This document shows, piece after piece, positions 1 through 12,462 of a stretch of 64,000 bases of DNA. The DNA is taken from the NCBI GenBank assembly GCA_026874595.1, contig CM049308.1:16802001-16866000 (forward strand), given 5' to 3'. Numbering within the stretch: the first letter of the stretch is position 1; every line of letters starts with the position of its first letter. The notes under the pieces are model-generated. The model did no database searches. It was given only the letters and a program-made list of their open reading frames with translations, and was not told the DNA's origin. Made by a program: the position numbers and the translations under genes. This stretch comes from Sipunculus nudus (lineage: Eukaryota; Annelida; Sipuncula; Golfingiida; Sipunculidae).

Positions 1-119
1 ATTTCTGAAAGTTGTTTACTGGAGAATTTAACAAAATAATTTAAGTTTTCCATATTTTCAATATTTGTGCGAGTGTCAAACTGGTTTATCATAGTTTTGG
101 TCTGAGAGATAATGCTTCT

Positions 120-772
120 TCAGAGTATATACCATTTAGTTTTACAACCTCTTTTTATCCACTCAGAAAAGGGAATGATTTTCTTATCTTGATCCACCAA
201 ATCTGTAATATACCTCAAACCTGCTTTCAAAAAATTTTGACTATATACAGTTTTTCCAGTTACCATTATATTTTTATTATTCCATACTATTTCACTACTT
301 GTTCTAAGACGTATAACCTCCCATACTTTCAATAAATCCAAATAAAAGGTTTGCAAATTTTGTAATCTGGTAACCGAATAATTACAATGGAGGAGAAATG
401 ACAGTCCACCATACCTTTTAAAAATCAAATCTACCACTTCTTTCCATTGTTTACACCCACCGTACACATACCGTTTTATCCACATAACTTTCTGTGCATC
501 TACCGGTATCATACATTGTACATTTATCATCTTCTGACCTCCATTGTCATAATCTTCCATCTTTTCCCTTTCCATATAAATTTGAATAACTCTCTTTCTA
601 TTTCTCTTATGTAATTTTTTGGTATGTCAATGACTGAAGCAATATATTGAAATTTTGAATAGCCAAGTGACTTTGATAATAAAATTCGTCCACTCAAAGT
701 CCACTCTGAGCCTCCACATGTACAAACTTTGTTTACCTTCAAGGAGTTTTGGTTTAATATTCTTTTCAGCAA
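120..772 (-). pseudogene. LINE ORF2 C-terminal region, broken
   Basis: Two overlapping frames (772-527 and 575-120) continue the same LINE protein after the thumb. The first holds WTLSGRILLSKSLGYSKFQ and FKFIWKGK, equivalent to the TMSLSGKITIIKAHILSQLT and YKFIWGGQ segments of the plus-strand LINE at 12.5-14.9 kb. The second holds MWIKRYVYGG and a Trp-rich stretch matching GWIKRFVSGQ of that copy. The frame switch near 540-575 marks an indel. The C-terminal zinc finger expected further on would lie left of the window. Confidence 0.8.
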
Positions 773-1301
773 TATCTATTTTATTTTTTGTTATATAAAC
801 ACCAAGCAGTTTTAAACAATCTTTAAAATTCAGAACTGATGTAAATTTTGAATTTAGTTTTGAACCTATCTGCATTGCTTCTGACTTTTCTTCATTTACT
901 TTAAGACCAGATATTTTAGAGAATGATGATAATAATTTCATGAGTTTGATGGCTGCATTTTCATCTTTAATTAGAGCTGTTAAGTCATCTGCGTAAAGTA
1001 CGCATTTAAGAATATTCTGGTTATTTAAAGGGATACCTTTAATTTGATTATTCTGTCGTATTTTCTCTGCTAATATTTCAATACAGATAATAAATAAATA
1101 TGGGGAGAGTGGATCCCCTTGACGCACACCTCTCTCTACTAAGAAATAACCTGAGGAGTATCCATTGTTCATTATACATGAACTTATGTTAGTGTAAAAA
1201 AGTTTGACCCATGATAATAAATTTTCTCCAAAATTAAATAATTTCAAAACCTCTATCATATAATTCCATTCCAATGAATCAAAAGCTTTTTCAAAATCCA
1301 C
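627..1301 (-). pseudogene. LINE reverse transcriptase catalytic core (palm, YADD), broken
   Basis: A 224-codon open stretch begins inside the palm at DFEKAFDSLEWNY (first catalytic Asp) and continues through RGVRQGDPLSPYLFIICIEI to LYADDLTALI; YADD is encoded at 995-984. It then reads FSKISGLKVNEEKSEAM and LKLLGVYI, the usual thumb-side motifs. RT would copy the element's RNA at a nicked target site (established for the family). The catalytic residues survive, but the frame is open only because both ends are frameshifted. The first codon is an internal residue, not a real start. Confidence 0.9.
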
Positions 1302-1482
1302 ACTGAAAAGTATCCCTTGTTGATCTATTATCTTAAGATATTCTATTGTTCTAAAATTGTTCTCAATTCTTCCCCTATATATCTGCCTTTAATAAAACCA
1401 TGTTGATCTGAACTAATAATTGAAGGTAGAATTTTCTTTATTCTTTCTGCAATAACCTTGGATGCAATTTTAAAGTCATTAT

Positions 1483-2277
1483 TTAGAAGAGAAATTGGTC
1501 TCCAGTTTTTTTTATTAATAATCTATCTTTACCTTTTTTATCAATAAGTGTTATCACAGACTGCTTTTGAGAGGGAGACATTTCCCCCAAATGAAGTGAT
1601 TTATTAAACGAGTTAATAACTAAAGGACCTATTTTGTTCCAAAAATATTTATAGAATTCTATAGTTAATCCATCATTTCCTGGAGACTTATTATTTTTTA
1701 AATTTTTAATTATATTTTCACATTCTCCTAACATTATTGGTCCCTCACATAGCTCTTTTTCTTCTGTTGACAATTTTGTTATGGTCGAATTATCAAAAAA
1801 ATATCGAGCCTCCAAAGAATTTAATTCTGTATTCTTACTTTTATAAAGATTAGCATAAAATTTTTTAGAATGATCCAGGATACCTTTTTCACTTGTAACA
1901 ATAAAGCCTGATTCTAATTTTAATTTACGAATATGTTTCCTTTTGCCATTTCTTTTCTCCAATTGGTAGAAGTATCTTGTACTTCTCTCTCCATATTCTC
2001 TCCATCTCACTTTAGCTCTAATTATGGTCCCTTCTGCTCATTTCATTTCAATATTATTTATCTTCTCTTTTATATCAAAATATTCTTCATTATTAGTTCC
2101 TCCACTTTCTAATGTTTTCAATCTCTCCATTAATGTATAATAATGCTGATCTGTTTCATGTTTAGATTTCTTTGCAAATATAATGGTTTCCTTCCTAATA
2201 TAATACTTAATCATGTCCCATTTGTTTCTACAATCCATATCTGATAACTCATCAAGCCATATGTCCAATTTTTTCAT
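1483..2277 (-). pseudogene. LINE ORF2 fragment: linker and N-terminal RT region
   Basis: Two open stretches (2277-2038 and 2010-1483) cover the region just upstream of the RT palm. The second contains RWREYGERSTRYFYQLEKRN, typical of LINE ORF2 proteins, then KNNKSPGNDGLTIEFYKYFW (the RT fingers motif with SPG-DGL) and [13 protein letters not shown]. The expected NWRPISLLN box follows, but the frame is lost in a T-rich run near 1507 and the peptide ends in unrelated residues. Remnants of the box and of the downstream [13 protein letters not shown] motif can be read in other frames between 1301 and 1500. This is a decayed part of the element at 1-2345, not a host gene. Confidence 0.85.
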
Positions 2278-2345
2278 TCATTAATTTTATATTATGAAGC
2301 ATACCTTTATTAAAATCCTTTTTTTTATCAATCCTATTATTCTAA

Positions 2346-4190
2346 TGTACCATTACTCTAATAAAGCAAGAATGTGATATTGAGATAAACTTGCCACAGT
2401 GTCCATTTGCAAAGCACAGGAATGGTAACATTGGATGCAGCCATAGCCTTTGTGATGTGTTGTTTACATATTTGTTAGAATTGTACCAGTGGATAAAATG
2501 AACCTGTCTAATCTGTAAAATGATAACACTTTACAATTAATTTAGTTCTGAGAATTTCTGTTATTCCAAGCTAAAACCAGAATTTTCATTTGTCCCAGGG
2601 AAAAATAAAAATAAACTTATGAAATGTATGAAATGATTCCTGTTTCTTCTAGGAAGAATGGGATTCTCATTTTTCTTGGAAGTTTCTGGATCTTCTCAGA
2701 TTTTCAGTTTTCACTAACATATACATTTGTATATGAAATTGTTTAAGCTTCTCCTTAGAAAAGTTCTTAATGCTAACTGATCATTAAAAAATGAGCCAAA
2801 ATTTGGGCTATCTTGTGAATGTAGAATGTACAGATTTAGAGTGCTGGTTCAGCCAGTTTTCTTCATATTTTGCACAGTAATGTGGAACTAAAAGATATTT
2901 TTTTCATTTTTTGACAGGTCATACAGTGATCGCATTTTAGCATAATGTTTATCAAGTGCAATTCTATAAGTGCCGAAACCCACAAATATGCCATTAAAAT
3001 AATTACACATTAGGTACATGTGTCATGTGTTGATTGAAGTTAATGATTAATGCATATATGGTTTGTGTACAGCTGACCACAGAGTGGTCAGTGTGTTGAC
3101 CCATGACTGTGTGTCATATGTTTACACAGAGCACAAGTCTTGAGGACACTTACTCACTGACCTTATAAATGTTTGTTTGCCCAACACTTTGTGTACTATA
3201 TGTTGATACAAAGCCAGTAACATCTGCATGGCTCTATCCTTTTCAAGTCTCTGTTTAGAAAAGGGGCAAGTTCAAGTGGTTCACCACTCACATACACTTG
3301 TGTCACCTCAAAATAAATAAGAAGTACACAAAGTGCAGTGCAAATACATCCACCAAGGCCTGAAAAATTCAGGTCCAAGCAGAAGCAAGGTTAAAAATTA
3401 CAATAAACTAGATAACTGTCGTGTGGCAGTCACAGGTCTCCACCAATTCCCCCCACAAGCCCCCCGACCCACCATTCTCCCACTGATCTTTTATCCATCT
3501 CTGATTGTATGTAAAGAACTAAAGTTTTGTAAAACAGAAATGAAATTTGGTTGTTCCTTCTTGAGGTTTCATTGATGAACTTTAATTGGTGATGTCATAT
3601 TTTTGTAATATTTGTATTATTCAAAAACTTTAATAAATATCACTACCAAACTTGCCACGCCACTCCTACATGGTAAAAGGCATATGGCTGTAAAACTTCT
3701 ATGTTAAATTGTTTCTATGGAAATGTAAATTAACTGACAAATGCTGAGTCCCCTATCTTATAGGGTTTTGCATGGGTGAATTCAAAGTGGTAACTGTAGA
3801 AATTTAGGGAACCAGATATAATTGTTGATTTTTCATCCATTTGTCGTGTCCTTGTTGGTAAGAAGAAAAATCAACACTGAACATCTGGAAAAATCAAACT
3901 TTTTTACCCCTGGGACATTGAAAAATAGGTCATGGTCACTGAAACCAGAGGAAATTAATTGGACCAAAGTAAGATATATCCTGAGTGAGTATCAATAAAA
4001 TCAGATAAAAAAGTAGCAGAATAACAAATATCTCCTCCTAACCTCAGGTAAAGATAATGACCCTTCTGTACTGGTATTCCTACTTACCTACATGCAGATG
4101 GCTTTATTCTCTTGACTGACCAACTAGGTGACTGAGAATCCTCTTTTGGAGAATCAGTTCTTTTGTTAGAGAGAATAAAATAAAGATCAT
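2346..4190. other. Intergenic, no gene seen
   Basis: AT-rich sequence without a convincing open frame. About 2640-2740 matches a segment near 37.9-38.1 kb (see that entry), marking an old dispersed repeat. The 80-codon open stretch at 3333-3575 and its antisense at 3196-3378 show no recognisable motif. Confidence 0.5.
2640..2740 (+). repeat. Dispersed repeat, partner of 37.83-38.10 kb
   Basis: The segment contains GAAGAATGGGATTCTCATTT followed by TTCTTGGAAG and a 'TGGATCTTCTC' stretch. The region at 37.92-38.10 kb has GAAGAATGAGAATTCTCATT, TTTCCTGGGAAG and 'TGGATCTTGCC' in the same order. Orientation is the same. Identity of the family is unknown. Confidence 0.55.
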
Positions 4191-4191
4191 A

Positions 4192-4690
4192 CCATCTGCA
4201 ATTGGTTTTCTATCCTACTATCTGCAATTGGTTTTCTATCCTACTATCTGCAATTGGTTTTCTATCCTACTATCTGCAATTGGTTTTCCATCCTACTTTC
4301 TGCAATTGGTTTTCCATCCTACCATCTGCAGTTGGTTTTCCACCTTACATCTGCAACTAGTTTTACATCCTAAGATCTGCAATTGGTTTTCCATCCTACT
4401 TTCTGCAGTTGGTTTTCAATACTAACATCTGCAATTGGTTTTCCATCCTACCAGTACTTCTGCAGTTTGTTTTGTGTGGCACATATGCAATTGGTTCTGT
4501 ATCCTAAATGTTGATTTTGTTTTGTATGCTACATTTGCAGTTGTCTTACTGTACATCTGTTATTGGCTTTGGATTCTACTCTTGCCAACGGAATTGCATC
4601 TCACTTCTGCATTTAGTTTTTGTATCCTACAAATGTAGTTGCAGTTTTGTTTCTCACAGGCACAACAGTATTTGCTTCCTACATTTGCAA
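4192..4690 (+). repeat. 26-bp minisatellite
   Basis: The unit contains TCTGCAATTGGTTTTC and TATCCTAC and repeats with a 26-bp period. The first four to six units are almost identical. Later units drift in sequence and spacing until they fade near 4690, just before the family A element. Open frames here are by-products of the repeat, since 26 bp shifts frame every unit. Confidence 0.9.
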
Positions 4691-4696
4691 TAGTTT

Positions 4697-7600
4697 TTAG
4701 CTCAGCTGACTGTAAGTCATCTGAGCTATAGGGATCACCTTTTGTCCGTCGTCCGTCCGGCCGTCCGGCCGTCCGGGCGTCTGTCCGTTAACAGGGCACA
4801 AATCGTAACCGCTAGAACTGGAATCTTCTTACTTGACATCCTGGGAGGTCCATGAAAAATCTCCTTGGAAACCAGAAATTAGGTCTCTGTTACCCATATC
4901 CTTCGAGCTATGGGGCCCCAAAGTACCCCCCAGAAAAGTCCAAAATTTCATACAAAAACTTCAATATCTCATTAACTACTTGACTGATGGTCATGATTTT
5001 TGGCATACATATTGATCATGAGAGGTTCCATCAGTTCCTGAAGACTGGTGGCGCCACCTGTATTTTTCGATTTTTTACGAATTTTTTTCTCTATTTTTGA
5101 GACCTTTAAAAATGTGAACATCTGTTAACAAGGCACAAATCATAACAACTGGACTTAGAATCTTCATTCTCGACACACTGAGAGACCTATAAAAAGTCTC
5201 CATGGAAACCAGAAATTAGGTCTCTGTTACCCATATCCTTCGAGCTATGGGGCCCCAAAGTACCCCCCAGAAAAGTCCAAAATTTCATACAAAAACTTCA
5301 ATATCTCATTAACTACTTGACTGATGGTCATGATTTTTGGCATACATATTGATCATGAGAGGTTCCATCAGTTCCTGAAGACTAGTGGCGCCACCTGTAT
5401 TTTTCGATTTTATTACGAATTTTTTTCTCTATTTTTGAGACCTTTAAAAATGTGAATATTTGTTAACAAGGCACAAATCGTAACGACTGGACTTAGAATC
5501 TTCATTCTCGACACACTGAGAGACCTATGAAAAGTCTCCATGGAAACCAGAAATTAGGTCTCTGTTACCTATACCCTTCCAGCTATGGGGCCCCAAAGTA
5601 CCCCCCAGAAAAGTAAAAAATTTCATACAAAAACTTCAATATCTCATTAAATACTTGACTGATGGTCATAATTGTTGGCATACATATTGATCGTGAGATG
5701 TTCCATCACTTCCTGCAGACTGGTGGCGCCACCTGTATCGTTCAATTTTTTACGAATTTTTTTCTCTATTTTTGAGACCTTTCAAAATGTAAACATCTGT
5801 TAACAAGGCACAAATCGTAAAGACTGGACCTAGAATCTTAATTCTTGACACACTGTGAGGTCCATGAAAAATATCCTTGGAAACCAGAAATTAGGTCTCT
5901 GTTAACCATATCCTTGGAGCTATGGGGCCCTTAAGTACCCCCCCCCCCCCCGAGTAGTCAAAAATTTCATACAAAAACTTCAATATCTCAATAACTACAT
6001 CACTGATGGTCATGATTTTTGGCATACATATTGATCATGAGATGTTCCATCAGTTCCTGCAGACTTGTGGCGCCACCTGTATTGTTCGATTTTTTACGAT
6101 TTTTTTCATCTATTTTTGAGACCTTTAAGGATGCTGTCATCTGTTAACGTGGCACAAATCATAAAAACTGGACCTAGAATCTTCATTCTCAACACACTGA
6201 GAGACCTATGAAAAGTCTCCATGAAAACCAGAAATTAGGTCTCTGTTACCCATATTCTTCGAGCTATGGAACCCCAAATTACCCCCAAGAAAAGTAAAAA
6301 ATTTCATACAAAAACTTCAATATCTCATTAACTACTTGACTGATGGTCATGATTTGTGGCATAACTATTGATCATGAGATGTGTCATCTGTTCCTGCAGA
6401 CTGGTGGCGCCACCTGTATCGTTCGATTTTTTACGATTTTTCTCTATTTTTGAGACCTTTAAGGATGCTGTCATCTGTTAGCATGGCACAAATCGTAACG
6501 ACTGGACCTAGAATCTTCATTCTTGACACACTAGAAGACCTATGAAAAGTCTCCATGGAACCAGAAATAAGGTCTCTGTTACCCATATCCTTCGAGCTAT
6601 GGGGCCCAAAAGTACCCCCCCAGAGTAGTCAAAAATTTCATACAAAAACTTCAATATCTCAATAACTACATCACTGATGGTCATGATTTTTGGCATACAT
6701 ATTGATCAAGAGGTGTTCCATCAGTTCCTGCAGACTGGTGGCACAACCTGTATTTGTTCCAGTTTTTTTTTTACGAATGTTTTATCTATTTTTGAGACCT
6801 TTAAAGATATGAACATCTGTTAACAGGGCACAAATCATAAAAACTGGACCTAGAATCTTCATTCTTGACACACAGGGAGACCCATGAAAATTCTCCATGG
6901 AAACCTGAAATTAGGTCTCTGTTACCCATATTCTTTAGGCTGTATGGCTCCAAAATACCCCCTGAATAATGGAAAATTTTATACAAAAAGTGCAGTATCT
7001 CAATAACTACAACACTGATGGTCATGATTTTTGGCATACATATTGATCATGAGCTGTTCCATCAGTTTCTGTAGAGAGGGTGCGCCACCTCTATTTTTTT
7101 CAAATTTTTACGAATTTTTTTTCTCTTTTTTCGAGACCTTTGAAGATGTGGCCACCTGTTAACAGGGCACAAATCGTAACGACTACACCTAGAATCTTTT
7201 CTCTTGACATGCAGGGAGGCCCATAAAAAGTCTCTTTGGAAACCTGAAATTAGGTCTCTGTTACCCATAACCTTTGAGCTATGGGGCTCCGAAGTACCCC
7301 CCAGAATAATGGAAAATTTGATACAAAAGCTCAAGTATCTAAACAACTATTGCAGTGATCACCATGATTTTTTTCATGGATATTGATCATGGAATGTGTC
7401 ATCAGTTTCTGCAGTATGGTGGCGCCACCTGTATTTTTTTTAATTTTTACAAATTTTTTTCTCTATTTTTGAGACCTCATAAGATGCGGTCATCTGTTAA
7501 TATGGCACAAATCGTAACAACTGGACCTAGAATCTTCTCTCTTGACATGCAAGGACGGTCATAAAAAGTCTATATGGAAACCTGATACAAGGTCTCTGTT

Positions 7601-8425
7601 ACTGATATCCTTTTAGCTATGAGGCTCGGAAGTTCCTCCCAGAATAATGCAAAAATTGATACAATAACTTTTGCATTGATCACCATGATTGTCTACATTT
7701 GTATTGATAATGGCTTGTTTCATCAGTTTCTGTAGACTGGTGGTGCCACCTGTATTTTGATTTTTTAATAATTTTTTTCTTGATTTTTGAGACCTTTAAA
7801 CATTTGGTCATCTGTTAACAGGCCACAAATCATAATGACTTGACCTAGAATCTTCTTTCTTAACATGCAGGGAGGTCCATGAAACATCTTGGAAACCTGA
7901 AATTAGGTCTCTGTTACCCATATCCTTCATGCTCTGGGGCTTCGAAGTACTCCCCAGAGTAAAGATTTGGTCATCTGTTAACAGAGCACAAATTATAATG
8001 ACTTGACCTAGAATCTCCTTTCTTGATATGCTGGGAGGCCCCTGAAAAGTCTCCTCGTGCACCTGAAATTACATCTCTGTTACCCATATCCTTCATCCTA
8101 TGCGGCTTTGAAATACCCCCCAGAATAAACATTTGGTCATCTGTTAACAGGGCACAAATCATAATAACTGGACCTAGAATTTTATTTTTTGACATGCTGG
8201 GAGACCCCTGAAAAGTCATCTTGTAAACCTTGAAAATAGGTGTCTGTTACCCATATCCTTCATGCTACAGAGCTCCATAGTACCCAAATGAATATTGGAT
8301 GATTTTATACAAAAGGTCAAGTTTGGAAAAAGTATTTCATTCAAATTTGACATTCAGATGATAAAATTACTTTTGTCAATGTCTTCCTGGTCAGCTGAGC
8401 GTCATGACCCCTGGGTCACTTGTTC
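4697..8425 (+). mobile_element. Family A element, copy A1 (helentron-associated/pearl-like candidate) with 337-bp tandem core
   Basis: The left end has AGCTCAG (4699-4705) and CTGAGCT (4721-4727), a perfect 7-bp inverted repeat, followed by GTCCGTC runs. The right end has GTCAGCTGAGC (8390-8400), which is inverted relative to the left GCTCAGCTGAC, then the short hairpin TGACCCCTGGGTCA and CACTTGTT. Between them lie 12 tandem units each opening with GTTAAC/GTTAGC (entry 4787-8320). The termini recur at 50.66-52.21 kb and 56.77-59.38 kb, and degenerate at 20.59-21.46 kb, so this is a mobile family. The hairpin-ended, transposase-free, tandem-core design resembles molluscan 'pearl'/helentron-associated elements; that classification is inference. 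Confidence 0.75.
4787..8320 (+). repeat. Tandem array, nine or ten ~337-bp units plus short ~165-bp units
   Basis: Unit starts (GTTAAC or GTTAGC, followed by RGGCACAAATC-like sequence) are at 4787, 5124, 5462, 5799, 6143, 6477, 6819, 7158, 7496, 7814, 7977 and 8143. Spacings are 337, 338, 337, 344, 334, 342, 339, 338, 318, 163 and 166. Each full unit carries CTGGTGGCGCCACCTGTAT or a decayed form, and TTGAGACCTTTAA near its end. A 14-base C run interrupts one unit (5938-5951). Short open frames of about 60-95 codons recur once per unit on both strands and are not genes. Confidence 0.92.
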
Positions 8426-8450
8426 ATTCCATAGAGGATCTTGCATTTGT

Positions 8451-8615
8451 ATCCTATATTGATTTGATCATTAAAAAGAGCCTTGTGGACATGAAGTAAG
8501 TAAATAGATACAGTTATGAGCTTGATCAGAGGTATGGGTAGCCATAACCTTCAACTGATTAGCCAAGAAGTCATTCTCTTTGTTATTAATTAAAGATCTT
8601 GATCTGGGCCTTGAC
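8451..8615 (+). repeat. Dispersed repeat, inverted copy at about 45.07-45.23 kb
   Basis: The segment from GATTTGATCATTAAAAAGAG through ACAGTTATGAGCTTGATC and GGTATGGGTAGCCATAA to TTCTCTTTGTTATTA matches, in reverse complement, the segment at about 45065-45235. Several small indels separate the two. It lies directly right of the A1 terminus. Family unknown. Confidence 0.75.
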
Positions 8616-10873
8616 ATGTATATATGAGATCGAAAACAAGCAATTAATTTTGTTTCCTACATATGTACAGCAGCTTTTGTATTCTTTATCTGCATTTTTT
8701 TTAACTCATTGGGCTATATGCTTAATGAGCTTATGCCATGGACATGATTTTGTTTGGTTTATTTGATAGGGCTAGGTGTTTGCTTTAAAAAGTCTACTTA
8801 GAAATTTATGAATTGTGCAGATTTATGCAAATTTTTGTTTAAATCACACACAAAAAATTTCCTTTATTTCTTTACTTATTTTCATTCTTTTTTTTATCTG
8901 ATTGGGCTTATTGCCTCCTAAAGTTCTACACAGAATTTGTCACCTGCAGGTTGGGGGCCATCTGATTTCAGGTTGTGTTTGCATCAGGATTCTGCTCGCT
9001 TCTGTTGTCCCCTGTCCAGTAGCCACACGTCCTGCCTTTATGTACATTGTGACAATATTAGGTCCTTACTGTAGAAGCCAGGATCAATCATAAAGCATTG
9101 TAAAATGGACAAAACCCTATCACTGCTAAACCATCCATTCATCTATAGTGTGAGCTTTCTTTATATGAAACACACGGCTGAGAAGAACAACTAAAAAAAC
9201 ACCAAAGAGTGTTATGTTTTATCCGGTTATTAGTTTTTTTATTTCTTAAAATGTTGTGATTTAATAAAATTTGCTTGGATATTCTTGTTATCAACAATTT
9301 TTACTTTTGGTTAATTTATTTTATATTCTAATAGTCAAACTCTTCAGGCAGATGGTTCAGTGGACAGAATACAAACTTATATTTGTGCATGTGTAATATG
9401 TTCTCATTTACATTCAAAATTTCATATTATGATTTATTTTTTCCAGCAAAATTTCAGCAACACTGTCAAGGCACATCAAGACAATCAACTTTTGCAAAGG
9501 AGATTGAAGTGAAAATGGTAGAAGGTGAAACCTAAGGTTTGTGATGTCACATTGAGGTTACAATAATGAACAACATTCAGAACAACAAAAACGGCATTAT
9601 AAGGAGGTCCCAAAGTCCAACAGTAACAAAAACAGCAAGACTTGCTTTGCTTAACAGACAGCAGTCAAAAAAGCTTTGTCAGATAGAAACAATTATATTT
9701 TGCATTTTTTATTAACTTTGTTTACATAAATCACTTCAGAAATATTTGATGTATATTTATGTTTCTTAAAATATAGGAATACATGTGACCTCAGTATTTT
9801 TTTCATTTATTTTATAACAGTGACATCTAGATACAGCTTACTGAACTATGGACACTTCAAAGACCATAAAGAAAAATTTTATTCTTACTTGTAAAAGAGT
9901 ACATCAAGACCAAATTATAATGTTAGAAATGCTGTTATAACCTATCATGATATCAAACTATATGCATAGACAAAAATTAATGATTTTGACCTCATAAAAT
10001 AATTTTTTATATAGTTGTTAATAAATTCTAGAATTCTAAAATTATATTTGCTGTAAGTTTGCATTGAGCATATGAAGTTATCAGAACATCTGTAATAGTG
10101 TTAACATTCATTCCTCCAAGGTCACATGAACATTCCCCTGATATTTCCCATGATCCTTTACTATTCCTTATTTTTTTAAGTTGCCTTTTTTGAATGTGAT
10201 ATTATGCTTTAAGAAGTTGCATGATAACAATCATATTTCTTGTTTAATAAATTTTCCATTTTTAATATTTTATCTTTTAGGAAGATAAATTGACTCAACA
10301 ATACTCTGGCCTTACATGGCATATTAAAATGACAGGCCTGTTCACTGGTCACAGATAACTTGATATTTATTTTTTATCCAACATATTCATTAATGAAATA
10401 GATTTCTATCAGTCACACAATCCAACAGTTGATTAAAGGTACAGATTTACTGAACTTTTGACATTGAAAATAATTATGTATTGATTACATGGATGTGACT
10501 GATTTCTTATAAGTGATTTTTATATATGAAAAAGAACCAAGTTAATTGATTTTCACTAAATGTGTACCATGCCACAAAGTAATTAATTCCCTAGCAAATC
10601 TTCAAAAGCAAAAATCTAATTGAAACACAACTTCTTTGCATTTATTAAATATACCAATAAACACAGTGGTTCACAGAAGCTGAACCAGAAATAGCAACAA
10701 AATACATTAATGTTTCATAGACCAGACCCATAACATGTAAAATGCCATGCTGGGAGTCAGTAAATTTCATATAAATTATGAATTATTACATTGGTTATTT
10801 AAAACCAAACTTTTAGGTTTTGTTCAGTTAGATTTGTTTTTTTGGACTGCCATTTCACATTGGTCAATGACAT
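8616..10873. other. Intergenic, no gene seen
   Basis: AT-rich DNA with homopolymer runs. No recognisable coding exon, RNA gene or repeat boundary was found. The 63-codon open stretch at 8902-9093 has no supporting motif. Confidence 0.45.
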
Positions 10874-12065
10874 AATTATATCTGCCAAAAAAGTTTTGTG
10901 GGTACTATATTTTCAGCTGGATGCTGCCGATGCTACCACATAGGTTTCCGGAGAACTCCATAACCAGCAGATGGAATTTTATGAAACTCTGAATTATGAT
11001 GGGGTCACATGTGAACTGCTGTGTCTTCATTTTGGGTTTACCTCTGACCTTTCCTCTCTGTGGAGTATCCATCTGTGTTCCTGTTTTTACACATAAACCC
11101 ACATATCTTTGGACTCAGTAGATCAATCAGGCTTAAATTTTGCATGAGTATAGCTCTTGGATAGCTTTATATCATGCACAAAACTGGTGGCACCATCTAC
11201 AATCCCTTTTTGCACATCGGCCTTTGGTCATCTGTCTTAGGGTAAAATCACTTATATCTCTGCATTGGTTGGACTTATTTGCCAGAAATTTTGCTCATAT
11301 AAACATCATGGATAGATTTCTGTTTTATATGACATGTGGCACCACCTACAATCACGTTTAAACTGCAGACATCAGTGCTAATATTTCAGGACTGGTTCAA
11401 CATATCAGCCTGAAATTTTTGCGTGTTTATGGATCTTACATAGCTCTTTATCATTAAAACTTTATCATTAAACTGATGGCCCCACCTGCAACTATTTTTG
11501 CATGTTGTCCATCTGTTTGTCTGTCTAGGGTAAAAATCACTCATATCTCAGAAGTGTTTGACATATCTGCCTGAAATATTGCAAGTGGAAACATCTTGGA
11601 TGGAGTTTTTGATGAGTTCACAGGTGGCCCCACCTATAAACATGTTTTCACGGCATCCATGCTAATGTCTCAGGACTGGTTTGACATATTTGCCTGCAGT
11701 GTTGCATGAGTATAGACCTTGCATGGCTCTACAGCTTATACAAATTTGGTGGCCCAATCTACAACCATTTTTTGTGTGATATCCATCTGTTCATCTGCCT
11801 AAGGTAAAAAGTCCTGATATCTCAGCAGTGGTTTGACTTATCCACCTGAAATTTTGCATGTGTACACATCTTTGATAGCTTTCTCATTCAAAAGACAGGT
11901 GGCACTACCTACAATCATGTTAATGTGAAAGACATCCATGCTGATATAGAATACATCTCACTCTATTTCCCCTTCCCACTCAACCCATGCATGCCTCACT
12001 TCACCCATACCACTCTGATTTCGGCGGATACACAGTCGCTTGTCGACCACCCACATTCTAGTTCT
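10874..12065 (+). mobile_element. Family B element, copy B1 (TIR-like ends, tandem core)
   Basis: The left end reads TATCTGCCAAAAAAGTTTTG and the right end TTTCGGCGGATACA then TTCTAGTT. GTATCCGCC at the left and GGCGGATAC at the right form terminal inverted repeats, clearest in the copy at 47.85 kb. The core alternates two half-units of about 145 bp, each with a decayed GGTGGCGCCACC palindrome (around 11188, 11334, 11470, 11622, 11748 and 11906). Two other copies lie at 22.38-23.49 and 47.85-48.48 kb. No transposase frame is present, so it is non-autonomous. Confidence 0.75.
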
Positions 12066-12462
12066 GCCATGTTATAATATCAACTAGATTCAAAACAGTG
12101 TGTCCTTGTATGTGTATTATTATCACCAATCACCCAAATCAAGTCCATTATGGCAATTACATTTTATATGAAACCATATTTCATGATTATTATTCAGATT
12201 ATTCTTAATCCTTATATCAGGGTTGGAGACATAAATACATAATTATGTAGCAAGTATATCACTATCGAGTCATTATTTACAAACAAAAATAGTACAAAAT
12301 ACAAATCACAGACTACTACCAGTATTACTTTAATGAATGAAATGGCATCTTGAAAGAAAGTTGATTCATCAAATCACAAATTTGAGGAAGAGCACCTTGA
12401 TGCAGCAAAAGTTAAACTGGGGGCATAATAAGCACCATTCCTAAATTGCCTTATCAAGAAAC
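12066..12462. other. Intergenic gap between B1 and the plus-strand LINE
   Basis: About 400 bp of AT-rich sequence with no recognised feature. Its right edge is the target site of the LINE insertion. Confidence 0.5.

Larger units (their letters stand above)
1..2345 (-). mobile_element. Degenerate LINE (non-LTR retrotransposon), 5'-truncated, 3' end outside window
   Basis: Reading right to left, the minus strand encodes in order the linker between endonuclease and reverse transcriptase, the RT fingers/palm, the thumb, and the start of the C-terminal region of a LINE ORF2-type protein. Recognisable motifs are a DFEKAFDS palm motif, GVRQGDPLSPYLF and a YADD catalytic box. No endonuclease domain is visible upstream; resemblance fades near 2345, which I take as the 5' truncation point. 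The 3' UTR and poly(A) lie beyond position 1. Frame changes and stops break the frame in at least three places, so the copy is dead. The clade looks L1/Tx1-like from motif style, but that is a judgement by eye. Confidence 0.88.

Noticed and set aside
4228-4693. Open frames rich in Trp/Phe/Ser over the minisatellite
   Set aside because: They come from a 26-bp repeat read in successive frames; no independent coding signal.
4833-8219. Many 60-95-codon open frames on both strands in the A1 array
   Set aside because: They recur once per tandem unit, overlap on opposite strands and follow repeat length, so they are products of the repeat.
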